A program made the translations under genes and the position numbers. A model generated the notes under the pieces. It saw only the letters and a program-made list of their open reading frames with translations, searched no databases and had not been told where the DNA came from. A stretch of 25,212 nucleotides of DNA, from the NCBI GenBank assembly GCA_044356305.1, contig JBIKWM010000043.1:1-25212 (forward strand). The letters are read 5' to 3'. Of this stretch, positions 7,630-15,219 are shown piece by piece; within the stretch, counting starts at the first letter, position 1; each line of letters starts with the position of its first letter. The DNA comes from JBIKWM01 sp044356305. Its GTDB lineage: Bacteria > Bacteroidota > Bacteroidia > UBA10329.

Positions 7630-10044
7630 ATGAAGTCTGAACCTGCCACAGAGGCCGCACCCACCATGGGCCACGATGATTTCCGGAATGCCGTGCTCGA
7701 AGATTACAAGGTGGCCAATCTGAGCCGGCAGGCCAGCCTGCTGGGGCGCAAGGAAGTGTTGACGGGCAAAGCCAAATTCGGCATTTTCGGTGATGGAAAG
7801 GAAGTGGCGCAGTTGGCCATGGCACGTGCTTTCAGGCCGGGCGACTGGAGGGCGGGGTACTACCGCGACCAGACCTTTATGATGGCGAGCGGCCTGCTCA
7901 CAGTGCAGCAGTTCTTTGCCCAACTGTACGCACACCCCGATGTGGATGCCGACCCCAGCAGCGCTGGCCGCAGCATGAACGGGCATTTCAGCACTGCCAC
8001 CATCGGGGCCGATGGCAAGTGGCTCGACCTCACTGCTCGGAAGAACTCATCGTCAGACATAAGCCCTACTGCCGGGCAGATGCCCCGCCTGTTGGGTCTG
8101 GCCCTTGCCTCGAAACTATACCGGAACAACAGCGGACTGAGCGGCAGGGACCACTCGGTGAAAGGCAATGAGGTGGCCTTTGGTACCATTGGCGATGCCA
8201 GCACAAGCGAGGGCCATTTCTGGGAGACGATGAATGCCGCCTCGGTGCTTGGAGTGCCCATGCTCATGTCGGTGTGGGATGATGGTTACGGCATTTCGGT
8301 GCCCAGGCGTTTCCAGACTGTGAAAGGGAGCATATCTGAGGCCCTGCGCGGATTTGAGGCCGAGGACGGTAGCAACGGCATACGCATCTTCAAGGCGAAG
8401 GGCTGGGACTACCCCAATCTGGTGCAGACCTATGCTGAAGCGGCCGCGTACTGCCGCAAGAACCACATGCCTGTGCTAATGCATGTGGAAGAGGTGACCC
8501 AACCGCAAGGTCATAGCACCAGCGGATCTCACGAGCGGTACAAGTCAAAGGAACGGCTGGAGTGGGAGGCGGAGTATGATGGGATCAGGCAGATGCGCCT
8601 TTGGATGATTGCCACCGGCATCGCCACGGCCGAGGAACTGGATGCCATTGAGAATGAGGCAAAGAATCAGGTGCGTGATGAAAAGAACGCTGCCTGGGAA
8701 TCGTTCAACAAAGAGATAAAAGGTGAGATACAGGGGTTGATCCGCATCTTGGATGAAGCTTCAGTAAAATCATCGCAACGAGATGAAATACAATCCATTG
8801 TTGATGGATTGAAAAAAGCCATCGACCCGCTCCGCAAAGAGATGATGCAGGCCGCACGCAGGGCCAACCTGGCCATGGCAAACGATGCGGCTGATGCGCG
8901 TGCACCGCTTTCTGCTTGGCTAAAGGCAAAAGCAGCCGAGCATCACGACAGATTCAGCTCATATCTGCTCAACGAAGGACCGGGTTCGGCCATGAAGGTA
9001 AGCTCAGTGGCCCCTGAATACGCCACCGATGCGCCCATGGTCGATGGTCGCGAACTGCTGCTCAGGAATTTTGAGGTGATCTTTGAAAGGATGCCTGAGG
9101 TGCTCGCATTCGGTGAGGATGTGGGCGGAATAGGCGGTGTGAACCAGACCTACGAAGGCATGCAGAAGCGCTTCGGAGAACTGCGTGTGAGCGACACCGG
9201 TATACGAGAGGCCACCATCATCGGGCAGGGTATAGGTCTCGCGTTGCGCGGCCTACGGCCCATTGCCGAGATACAGTACCTCGATTACCTGCTATACGGC
9301 CTTCAGCCGTTGAGCGATGATCTGGCCACGCTGTGCTATCGCACAAAGGGCCAACAGAAGGCCCCGTTGATTGTCAGCACGCGTGGTCACCGACTTGAAG
9401 GGATATGGCACAGCGGATCGCCTATGGGCATGGTGATCAATGCCTTGCGCGGAATGCACATCTGTGTGCCCCGCAACCTTACCACCGCTGCCGGATTCTA
9501 CAATACGCTGCTGGCATCAGATGACCCGGGCATGATCATTGAGCCGCTCAATGCCTATCGGTCAAAAGAGAGATTGCCGAGCAATCTGGGCGATTTCCGT
9601 TTGCCACTTGGTGTGCCCGAAATACTGAGCACAGGCACCGATCTGACGCTGGTGAGCTACGGCAGTACCACCAACATCTGCCTACAGGCCCTGCCCCTTT
9701 TGCAAAAGGCAGGAATAAGCGCTGAGCTGATCGACTGCCGCACGCTGTTGCCTTTTGATGTGAATGGGATGATAGCCCAGTCGGTGAAAAAGACTTCGCG
9801 CCTTCTGGTGGTGGACGAAGATGTGCCGGGTGGCGCATCGGCTTTCATTCTACAGCAGGTGATGCAGGAGCAGGGCGCCTACCGATATATGGACAGCGAA
9901 CCGATGACCCTCACCGCCAAGGCCCACCGGCCGGCCTATGGCACCGATGGCGACTATTTCTCGAAGCCCGGTGTGGAAGATGTGACCGAGGCAGCCTACG
10001 CCATGATGGCCGAGGCGCAGCCCAAGCGGTTCCCCGCGCTGTGA
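7630..10044 (+). CDS. Fused alpha/beta E1 component of a 2-oxoacid dehydrogenase complex
   Basis: An 804-residue single chain containing both E1 subunits that most bacteria make separately. Residues about 20-330 are the alpha part: the ThDP/Mg motif is GDASTSEG (188-195) with the downstream WDDGYGIS (216-223) in the place of the usual NN-YGIS, and the mobile loop region GHSTSGSHERY follows. Residues about 335-460 form a charged helical linker. From about 470 comes the beta part, with the ThDP-activating glutamate in AFGEDVGG (Glu496) and the transketolase C-terminal domain to the end. The reaction is thiamine-dependent decarboxylation of a 2-oxoacid and acyl transfer to the lipoyl E2. The fusion is known in Bacteroidota, where it is usually annotated as a branched-chain or general alpha-ketoacid E1. 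No E2/E3 genes are adjacent, so the substrate is open. Confidence 0.93.
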   Translation: MKSEPATEAAPTMGHDDFRNAVLEDYKVANLSRQASLLGRKEVLTGKAKFGIFGDGKEVAQLAMARAFRPGDWRAGYYRDQTFMMASGLLTVQQFFAQLYAHPDVDADPSSAGRSMNGHFSTATIGADGKWLDLTARKNSSSDISPTAGQMPRLLGLALASKLYRNNSGLSGRDHSVKGNEVAFGTIGDASTSEGHFWETMNAASVLGVPMLMSVWDDGYGISVPRRFQTVKGSISEALRGFEAEDGSNGIRIFKAKGWDYPNLVQTYAEAAAYCRKNHMPVLMHVEEVTQPQGHSTSGSHERYKSKERLEWEAEYDGIRQMRLWMIATGIATAEELDAIENEAKNQVRDEKNAAWESFNKEIKGEIQGLIRILDEASVKSSQRDEIQSIVDGLKKAIDPLRKEMMQAARRANLAMANDAADARAPLSAWLKAKAAEHHDRFSSYLLNEGPGSAMKVSSVAPEYATDAPMVDGRELLLRNFEVIFERMPEVLAFGEDVGGIGGVNQTYEGMQKRFGELRVSDTGIREATIIGQGIGLALRGLRPIAEIQYLDYLLYGLQPLSDDLATLCYRTKGQQKAPLIVSTRGHRLEGIWHSGSPMGMVINALRGMHICVPRNLTTAAGFYNTLLASDDPGMIIEPLNAYRSKERLPSNLGDFRLPLGVPEILSTGTDLTLVSYGSTTNICLQALPLLQKAGISAELIDCRTLLPFDVNGMIAQSVKKTSRLLVVDEDVPGGASAFILQQVMQEQGAYRYMDSEPMTLTAKAHRPAYGTDGDYFSKPGVEDVTEAAYAMMAEAQPKRFPAL

Positions 10045-10046
10045 GC

Positions 10047-10871
10047 ATGGAACAGCGCACCACAGAGCAGGCCTCGCACCACGATCATCTGGAAAAGATG
10101 CCCACGCGGGCGCTGCTTGAGGGCATGAATGCCGAGGACCGCACCGTGCCCGATGCAGTGGCCCACGCCATACCGCAGATTGAGGCATGCGTGGATGCTG
10201 TGGTGAGTAGCCTGAGCAACGGAGGGCGTCTCTTTTACATGGGTGCAGGAACCAGCGGCCGACTGGGCATTGTCGATGCATCAGAGTGCCCGCCCACTTT
10301 CGGGGTGCCGCACGGCATGGTGATCGGCATAATTGCCGGGGGCGATACAGCCATTCGCAAAGCGGTCGAGTTTGCCGAGGACGATCCCGAACAGGGCTGG
10401 AATGACCTTGCCGCCCACGAAATAGGCACCAAGGATATTGTGATCGGTCTCAGCGCCTCGGGCACCGCGCCCTATGTCAACGGTGCGCTGCGTAGGTGCA
10501 GACAGCAGGGCATAGCCACCGGCTGCATCACATGCAACCATGGTTCGCCATTGGCAGCCCTCTCTGATTACCCGATCGAAGTGGTGGTCGGGCCCGAGTT
10601 TGTGACCGGCAGCACACGCCTTAAGAGTGGAACGGCCCAGAAACTGGTTTTAAATATGATAACCACCGCTGCCATGATACGCCTTGGCCGTGTGAAGGGC
10701 AACCGCATGGTTGATATGCAACTGAGCAACCACAAGCTGATAGGCCGCGGCACCCGAATGGTCATGCACGAACTGGGTATTGCTGAAACGGAGGCCGAAC
10801 GACTGTTGCTACAGCACGGCAGTGTACGCAAGGCGGTAGAGGCGCACAGGGTAGCGGCCTCAGGGCGCTGA
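10047..10871 (+). CDS. murQ: N-acetylmuramic acid 6-phosphate etherase
   Basis: A 274-residue sugar isomerase (SIS) domain protein matching MurQ along its whole length. MurQ cleaves the lactyl ether of MurNAc 6-phosphate to give GlcNAc 6-phosphate and D-lactate, in cytosolic recycling of peptidoglycan sugar. Diagnostic stretches are YMGAGTSGRLGIVDASECPP (with the catalytic-region glutamate in SECPP), IIAGGDTAIRKAVEFAEDD, GLSASGTAPYV and VTGSTRLKSGTAQKLVLNM. The ATG at 10047 is 3 nt after the E1 stop codon; a GTG at 10041 overlapping that stop is an alternative. Either arrangement indicates translational coupling. No transporter or kinase for MurNAc is visible nearby. The gene ends 3 bp from the convergent SDR gene. 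Confidence 0.95.
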   Translation: MEQRTTEQASHHDHLEKMPTRALLEGMNAEDRTVPDAVAHAIPQIEACVDAVVSSLSNGGRLFYMGAGTSGRLGIVDASECPPTFGVPHGMVIGIIAGGDTAIRKAVEFAEDDPEQGWNDLAAHEIGTKDIVIGLSASGTAPYVNGALRRCRQQGIATGCITCNHGSPLAALSDYPIEVVVGPEFVTGSTRLKSGTAQKLVLNMITTAAMIRLGRVKGNRMVDMQLSNHKLIGRGTRMVMHELGIAETEAERLLLQHGSVRKAVEAHRVAASGR

Positions 10872-10874
10872 CAG

Positions 10875-11807
10875 TCACGTGGACGTGTCGGTCCTTTCCC
10901 CATCATCATCACCGAACAGCGAGCTGATATAGGCTTCGTCCACCTGTCCGGTGCGCCTGCGCCTCTCGTATCGCTGGCGCAGCCTGTCGGCAATGCGCGC
11001 ACTGTTGCGTTCGGCAAATCGGTAAATGGCCTGCGCAAGGCCAGGACTTATTCGCTTAATGAGGTACATGAGCCGGGCATCGGTAGGTAGCACGGTGCGT
11101 AAACGGCCACGGGCAGCCCGGTCAAGGAACACGCGGGCCACATGGTCGGGCAAAAGGGTGGTTGCACCGAACACATAGCGCGAAATGGGGTCCTCATGCC
11201 GATTGCGGCCATGTTGCATGATGCCGGTCTTGAAAAAGGTGGGCATCAGCACGCTCACTGATATCCCCTTGTCATGCAGTTCGGCATCGAGGGTCTCGCT
11301 GAGCGACAGCACCCCGGCCTTGCTCACGTTGTAGGCCCCCATCTTGGGCAGGCTGGTAAAAGCCGCGGCACTGGCCACATTCAGCACAGCGCCATGGCCC
11401 TTTTTCAGCATCGATGGGACGAAAAGCGCGCAACCGTTCACAACTCCCAATAGATTGATGCCTATGAGCCAGTGCCAATTGTCGAGACCGTAGGTGTGTA
11501 CATAGCCATAGTCGCCAACACCGGCATTGTTTATCAGCACATCAGGGGTTCCGCACTGCTCGATGAAAAGTTGAGATACATGTGCATAAGCCACTCTATC
11601 TGAAACATCGAGCTGATAGGGTAGGGGATGCCCGCCCAACGAGCGGACCGTTTCGGCAGCCTGTTGCAGCGGCTCTCCATTCAGATCCGCCATGCCGATG
11701 CTCCAACCGTCTGCTGCCAACAGCTTGCAAATTTCCAGGCCCAATCCGCCCGCAGCGCCTGTAATAAATGCCTTACGGCCCGGGTGTTTTCTGGTGATGG
11801 CGAGCAT
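10875..11807 (-). CDS. Short-chain dehydrogenase/reductase (SDR)
   Basis: A 310-residue classical SDR. It has the cofactor motif TGAAGGLG (16-23), NNAG (93-96), and a catalytic set of Ser146, Tyr159 and Lys163 in the YNVSK context; the aspartate at the end of strand 2 (MADLNG) suggests preference for NAD(H). The C-terminal 90 residues are basic and helical, longer than the minimal SDR and resembling the group of SDRs with a hydrophobic tail segment. The substrate is unknown. Its ATG overlaps the bshA stop by one base (TGATG), so it is co-translated with bshA, but no role in bacillithiol synthesis is established for this family. Confidence 0.9.
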   Translation of the reverse strand: MLAITRKHPGRKAFITGAAGGLGLEICKLLAADGWSIGMADLNGEPLQQAAETVRSLGGHPLPYQLDVSDRVAYAHVSQLFIEQCGTPDVLINNAGVGDYGYVHTYGLDNWHWLIGINLLGVVNGCALFVPSMLKKGHGAVLNVASAAAFTSLPKMGAYNVSKAGVLSLSETLDAELHDKGISVSVLMPTFFKTGIMQHGRNRHEDPISRYVFGATTLLPDHVARVFLDRAARGRLRTVLPTDARLMYLIKRISPGLAQAIYRFAERNSARIADRLRQRYERRRRTGQVDEAYISSLFGDDDGERTDTST

Positions 11808-12940
11808 CAGGACTTTACTTTTTCAATCACCTTGCGGTACAGGGCCTCATATTGCGGGATGATGGCCGATTTTGAGAATCGATCGGCCTGCGCCATGGCA
11901 TTGATGCGGAATGCATCCATCTTTTCAGGGTCTTTGAGCAGGCTAATGGCATGGTCGGCCATGCCCTGCACATCGCCCACCGGGCTCAGATAACCGGTCA
12001 CACCGTGCACATTCACCTCCGGTATCCCACCTGTATCTGACGATATGACCGGCACCCCTCCGGTAAGGGCCTCCAATGCCGATAGGCCAAAACTCTCCGT
12101 CTCAGATGGGAGCAGAAATAGGTCGGCCACCGAGTACACCTGCTCCACATTCTTCAATTTGCCCAGAAAATGGGTGTGATTGCACACCTTCAATTCGCGG
12201 CACAGATTCTCAATACGGCCGCGCTCGGGGCCATCGCCTACCAGGAGCAGCTTGCAGGGTATCTGTTGGCGCACAAGGTCGAAGATTCGCACCACATCGT
12301 CAACGCGCTTCACGGGCCTGAAATTGCTCACATGCAGCAGTATGCGCTCGCCACCGGGTGCAAAGGCGCTGCGCACCCCATCGGTGCTGCATCCGCGATA
12401 GCGCTGCACATCAATGAAATTGGGAATCACCTCTATATCGCGTTCCATCTTGAAATGCGTGAGGGTGTCCTGCCGCAGGCTCCGGCTCACGGCTGTCACC
12501 GCATCGCTCTCGTTCATGGCGAAGGTGATGACCGGTTCAAAACTGCGGTCGCGGCCCAAAAGGGTTATGTCGGTGCCGTGCAAAGTGGTTATGTAGGGGA
12601 TGTTGACCCCTTTTGACCGCAATATCTGCCTGGCCATGAAAGCGGCCGATGCATGTGGGATGGCGTAATGCACATGCAGTATGTCAAGACCCTCGTGCAG
12701 CACCACATCCACCAGTTTGCTGGCCAGCACCAGCTCGTAGGGCGGGTAGTCAAACAGCGGATACTCGCTCACCACCACCTCGTGGTAATGCAGGTTCCCC
12801 ATCAGTCGGTCAAACCGTGCCGGCAGGTCGTACGATATGAAATGCACCTCGTGCCCCTCCTGTGCCAACTCATGACCCAGCTCGGTGGCCACCACCCCGC
12901 TGCCCCCAAAGGTGGGGTAGCACACAATTCCTATCCTCAT
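11807..12940 (-). CDS. bshA: N-acetyl-alpha-D-glucosaminyl L-malate synthase (bacillithiol pathway)
   Basis: A 377-residue GT4-family glycosyltransferase, the same length as known BshA proteins. It joins GlcNAc from UDP-GlcNAc to L-malate, the first step of bacillithiol, the low-molecular-weight thiol of Firmicutes and many Bacteroidota. Seen are the N-terminal MRIGIVCYPTFGGSGVVATE, the HVHYAIPHA and TTLHGTDITLLG region, and the GT4 nucleotide-sugar site SETESFGLSALEAL. I chose the ATG at 12940 because the family begins exactly with M-(R/K)-IGIVCYP; an ATG at 12952 would add only MEPR. bshB and bshC are not in the window. The SDR gene overlaps its stop. Confidence 0.95.
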   Translation of the reverse strand: MRIGIVCYPTFGGSGVVATELGHELAQEGHEVHFISYDLPARFDRLMGNLHYHEVVVSEYPLFDYPPYELVLASKLVDVVLHEGLDILHVHYAIPHASAAFMARQILRSKGVNIPYITTLHGTDITLLGRDRSFEPVITFAMNESDAVTAVSRSLRQDTLTHFKMERDIEVIPNFIDVQRYRGCSTDGVRSAFAPGGERILLHVSNFRPVKRVDDVVRIFDLVRQQIPCKLLLVGDGPERGRIENLCRELKVCNHTHFLGKLKNVEQVYSVADLFLLPSETESFGLSALEALTGGVPVISSDTGGIPEVNVHGVTGYLSPVGDVQGMADHAISLLKDPEKMDAFRINAMAQADRFSKSAIIPQYEALYRKVIEKVKS

Positions 12941-13006
12941 TCTCGGCTCCATGAAACAGCCTTACAAAGGACGGCACAGCGCGCCTAGTCGCCAAGGTGC
13001 TTGGAA

Positions 13007-13014
13007 TATCTTCG
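13007..13014 (+). promoter_or_regulatory. Possible -7 box of the PLP enzyme gene
   Basis: TATCTTCG differs by one base from TAnnTTTG and ends five bases before the ATG at 13020, the same close placement seen at ribBA. It supports 13020 over the ATG at 12951. Confidence 0.35.
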
Positions 13015-13019
13015 GCCCC

Positions 13020-14219
13020 ATGCCCACGCCAATGCCCCAGCCCGACTATGCCATGTACCGCAAGGCATTTGCGGGTCAACAGATGCCCTTTGCCTACATC
13101 GACCTCGACCTGTTCGATGCCAATGTGGCCGCCATTGCCCCCATGGCCCTGGGCAAGCACGTACGTGTGGCATCGAAGAGCGTGCGGGTGCCCGAGATGC
13201 TGAGGCGCATCCTGCAAAAGGGTCTGCCCTACAAGGGCATCATGTGCTACAGTGCACGCGAGGCCGACCATCTGGCCCGCAACGGGTTTGACGACCTGCT
13301 GATAGGTTACCCGTGCCACTATGCTGACGACATCATGCCGCTGCTCGGCCACGTGCGAAACGGGGTGCAACTGTGGCTGATGATCGATAGCGTGGAGCAT
13401 GTGCGCCACCTCCAGGCATTGGGCCGTGCCCATGGCACCGTGGTGCCCGTGTGCCTGGACATGGACATGAGCACCGACCTGCCCGGCCTGCATTTCGGGG
13501 TGTGGCGCAGCAGCGTGCACAGGCCTGCCGATGCCCGCACCGTGGCCGAGGAGATAGGCCGCTGCACCCATGTGCGCCTTGATGGGCTGATGGGGTACGA
13601 GGCGCAGATAGCAGGACTGGGCGACAATGTGCCCGGCAAGGCGCTGATGAACACGGTGGTGCGCTGGCTCAAAGGCCGTTCGGTGCGTGATATAACCGAG
13701 CGCAGGGCACAGACGGTCGATGCCATTGCCCGATCGGGCCACAGACTACTGTTTGTAAACGGGGGCGGCACGGGCAGCATGGACACCACCTGCACCGAGG
13801 CCTGTGTGACCGAGGTGACCGTGGGCAGCGGGTTCTATTCGCCCACGCTGTTCGATAACTACACAGGTTTTCGCCTTGCCCCTGCGGCCGGCTATGCCAT
13901 TGAGGTGGTGCGCAGCCCCAAAAAGGGAATCTACACCTGTCTGGGCGGGGGCTACATAGCATCGGGCGAGGTCGGGGTGCTCAAACAGCCCAGTATCCTG
14001 TTCCCTGCCGGTGCCCAACTGATGCCGCAGGAAGGCACAGGCGAGGTACAGACGCCCATACGATACGCAGGCCCCCTTCATCTGGGCGATCCGGTATTTA
14101 TGCGCCATGCCAAGGCCGGAGAACTGATGGAGCACTTCAACCACGTGCTGCTGTTACAGGGCAACGAGGTGGTAGGCAGCGCACCCACCTACCGCGGGTT
14201 GGGCCTGAAGATGCTGTGA
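13020..14219 (+). CDS. PLP-dependent amino acid aldolase/deaminase (D-threonine aldolase-like, alanine-racemase fold)
   Basis: A 399-residue protein with a fold-type III PLP barrel (about 20-270) and a C-terminal beta domain of the D-serine dehydratase/D-threonine aldolase type (about 285-395). The expected Schiff-base lysine is Lys53 in VRVASKSVRVPEM, following the strand FAYIDLDLFDANV. Phosphate-binding glycines are seen in VNGGGTGSM (247-254). The metal-site region normally near the C-terminus corresponds to GDPVFMRHAKAGELMEHFN (356-374). Such enzymes act on D-threonine, D-serine or related 3-hydroxy amino acids; which one cannot be told here. A longer start at 12951 would overlap the bshA start region and lacks family-like sequence, so 13020 is preferred. 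Confidence 0.82.
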   Translation: MPTPMPQPDYAMYRKAFAGQQMPFAYIDLDLFDANVAAIAPMALGKHVRVASKSVRVPEMLRRILQKGLPYKGIMCYSAREADHLARNGFDDLLIGYPCHYADDIMPLLGHVRNGVQLWLMIDSVEHVRHLQALGRAHGTVVPVCLDMDMSTDLPGLHFGVWRSSVHRPADARTVAEEIGRCTHVRLDGLMGYEAQIAGLGDNVPGKALMNTVVRWLKGRSVRDITERRAQTVDAIARSGHRLLFVNGGGTGSMDTTCTEACVTEVTVGSGFYSPTLFDNYTGFRLAPAAGYAIEVVRSPKKGIYTCLGGGYIASGEVGVLKQPSILFPAGAQLMPQEGTGEVQTPIRYAGPLHLGDPVFMRHAKAGELMEHFNHVLLLQGNEVVGSAPTYRGLGLKML

Positions 14220-14295
14220 GCGTGCGGGTTGCTGTGATTGGAAATCAGGTTGAAACGTGAACGGTAGGAAGGCAGGGTGGCCTGAGAGGGGGATG

Positions 14296-14328
14296 GCCCC
14301 GGCAGGCTGACCGAATCCCTGCCGGGGC
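14296..14328. other. Strong GC-rich hairpin after the PLP enzyme gene
   Basis: A perfect 11-bp stem, GCCCCGGCAGG (14296-14306) with CCTGCCGGGGC (14318-14328), and an 11-nt loop. It lies 77 nt after the stop codon and has no T-run on the plus strand, so it could limit transcription or protect the mRNA 3' end rather than act as a standard terminator. Confidence 0.55.
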
Positions 14329-14473
14329 TGGGGAGGTGGATGGCAGTTGCCCCACCGCCCCATATTCCTGTCACTGCGGGCGCAGGCGCTGGTGCTGCGG
14401 CCGTGAGGCGGGAAAGTGGTTCTCTGCAACATTCGCGCGGGCAGTGGGTATCACGTAGCCTGATGCCGAAATG

Positions 14474-14715
14474 GTTCGGTTTCAGACCGAGCCCGTTCAG
14501 TCCGGAATCGAACGCGTTCGGTTCCGGACCGAGTTCGGTCGGCTCGGCATTGAACGCGGTCGGCCCAGCGTTGAGCCCGGTCAGTTCTAAACCGAACTCG
14601 GCCGACCAGGAACTGAACCCACTTCGGTTTTTCACCGAACTCGGTCAGTTCGAAACCGAAGTGAGTTCGGTTTATGGCCGAAGTAGGTTCAATTCAAACC
14701 CGAATGCAGTTCGGT
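14474..14715. repeat. Array of about 12 dyad-symmetric 21-bp repeats (TTCGGT/ACCGAA type)
   Basis: Unit starts can be placed at 14474, 14495, 14516, 14537, 14558, 14579, 14600, 14621, 14643, 14664, 14686 and 14708, that is spacing 21 for most and 22 for a few. A good unit reads GTTCGGTTCCGGACCGAG plus three bases: its left half (GTTCGGT) is mirrored by its right half (ACCGAG/ACCGAAC). Units diverge from one another by many substitutions, yet the period and the dyad persist. The sequence is unlike the flanking genes. Confidence 0.8.
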
Positions 14716-14732
14716 ATTGCACCCCCAGGGTG

Positions 14733-14777
14733 GGGTGTACCACGGGGGGGGGGGAGGGGGTACTACACCCCCCCCCC
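14733..14777. repeat. G11/C10 homopolymer hairpin
   Basis: GGGGTGTA at 14733, then eleven G's (14744-14754), A, five G's, TACTACA and ten C's (14768-14777). The tracts can pair as a hairpin, and the G-tract could form a quadruplex. Homopolymers of this length are prone to slippage and to sequencing error, so the exact counts are uncertain. Confidence 0.7.
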
Positions 14778-14832
14778 ATCGAACCGAAAAGTCTGTGACA
14801 TTTCGCAGCCGAAAAGAGCAAAAATCCCCTCC

Positions 14833-14842
14833 CGCTTAAGTG
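14833..14842 (-). repeat. Lone CACTTAAGCG element, inverted
   Basis: CGCTTAAGTG on the plus strand is the reverse complement of the ten-base core repeated in the array at 24669-24867. The minus-strand context (AACACTTAAGCGGGAGGGG) also shares the array's purine-rich tail. It is a single copy, about 120 bp from the first repeat array. Confidence 0.6.
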
Positions 14843-14867
14843 TTCCGCTGGATCCCATGGTCGGTAC

Positions 14868-15021
14868 TGTAGTACTCCCCAAAAATTGGACAGGTAGCTA
14901 AGAAGAGCTAACCTTGTCCGAGATGAGTGAAAAGAGAAGGAGAAGGCGGTTCACCGCCAACTTCAAGGCCCGCGTGGCCATCGAGGATATAGAGGGGGCA
15001 TACACCCTTGCCGAGCTGGCG
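14868..15021 (+). mobile_element. IS3-family insertion sequence remnant (left end)
   Basis: The segment starts with an IS3-like terminal inverted repeat (TG at 14868, then CCCCAAAAATTGGACAG at 14877-14893), followed after 29 bp by the first codons of a typical OrfA. Homology-like sequence stops near 15021, where a 17-bp direct repeat begins. No right inverted repeat, OrfB or target duplication is visible, so the element is a truncated relic. Confidence 0.75.
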
Positions 15022-15081
15022 GGCCTTCGACTTCGCTCAGCCTTCGACTTCGCTCAGGCTGACGAGGCACACACCGAGTAA
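14923..15081 (+). pseudogene. Truncated IS3-family OrfA transposase
   Basis: The first 33 codons read like the N-terminus of IS3 OrfA (MSEKRRRRRFTANFKARVAI, ending in TLAELA), the start of the helix-turn-helix that binds the IS ends. After LAELA (about 15021) the frame runs through a 17-bp direct repeat and stops at 15079-15081, giving only 52 codons against about 90-100 for an intact OrfA. The rest of OrfA and all of OrfB (DDE catalytic domain) are missing. It cannot be active. Confidence 0.75.
15024..15057. repeat. Tandem 17-bp direct repeat (CCTTCGACTTCGCTCAG x2)
   Basis: Two exact, adjacent copies (15024-15040 and 15041-15057), followed by GCTGAC. The sequence resembles a CTTCGACT-CGCTCAG motif that I recall as a dispersed intergenic repeat in Bacteroidota; that link is from memory and was not checked. 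It sits exactly where the transposase homology ends. Confidence 0.7.
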
Positions 15082-15165
15082 CACGGACAGGGGAAAGACC
15101 TTCGCCCGAATGGAAGCCATCTGCTGAGCCAGAGTTTGAGCTCTTAGTAAAACAGAAATAAACAG

Positions 15166-15201
15166 CACCGCCCGGCTCTGTCCGCGCAGGGCCGGGCGGT
15201 G
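15166..15201 (-). terminator. Terminator of the PCMD-like protein gene
   Basis: A perfect 11-bp stem, CACCGCCCGGC (15166-15176) with GCCGGGCGGTG (15191-15201). On the minus strand it is followed by the T-rich TGTTTATTTCTGTTTT and lies 18 nt after the stop codon of the reverse-strand gene. Confidence 0.8.
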
Positions 15202-15219
15202 TAAAGGTTGGAGGGCGGG

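Larger units (their letters stand above)
14220..15219. other. 1-kb non-coding accessory island
   Basis: No convincing gene lies between the PLP enzyme and the PCMD-like protein. The stretch holds, in order, a strong hairpin, a 21-bp-period repeat array, a G/C-tract hairpin, a lone CACTTAAGCG element, the left end of an IS3-family element with a broken transposase start, a 17-bp direct repeat and a terminator. Open frames through the array (14340-14798 forward, 14189-14635 reverse) produce only low-complexity heptads because the period is a multiple of three; I do not regard them as genes. Confidence 0.7.

Noticed and set aside
14340..14798. A 152-codon forward frame (and a reverse one at 14189-14635) through the dyad array
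   Set aside because: Low-complexity heptads arise automatically because 21 bp is seven codons; no signal peptide, domain or promoter was seen, and units change without regard to codon sense.
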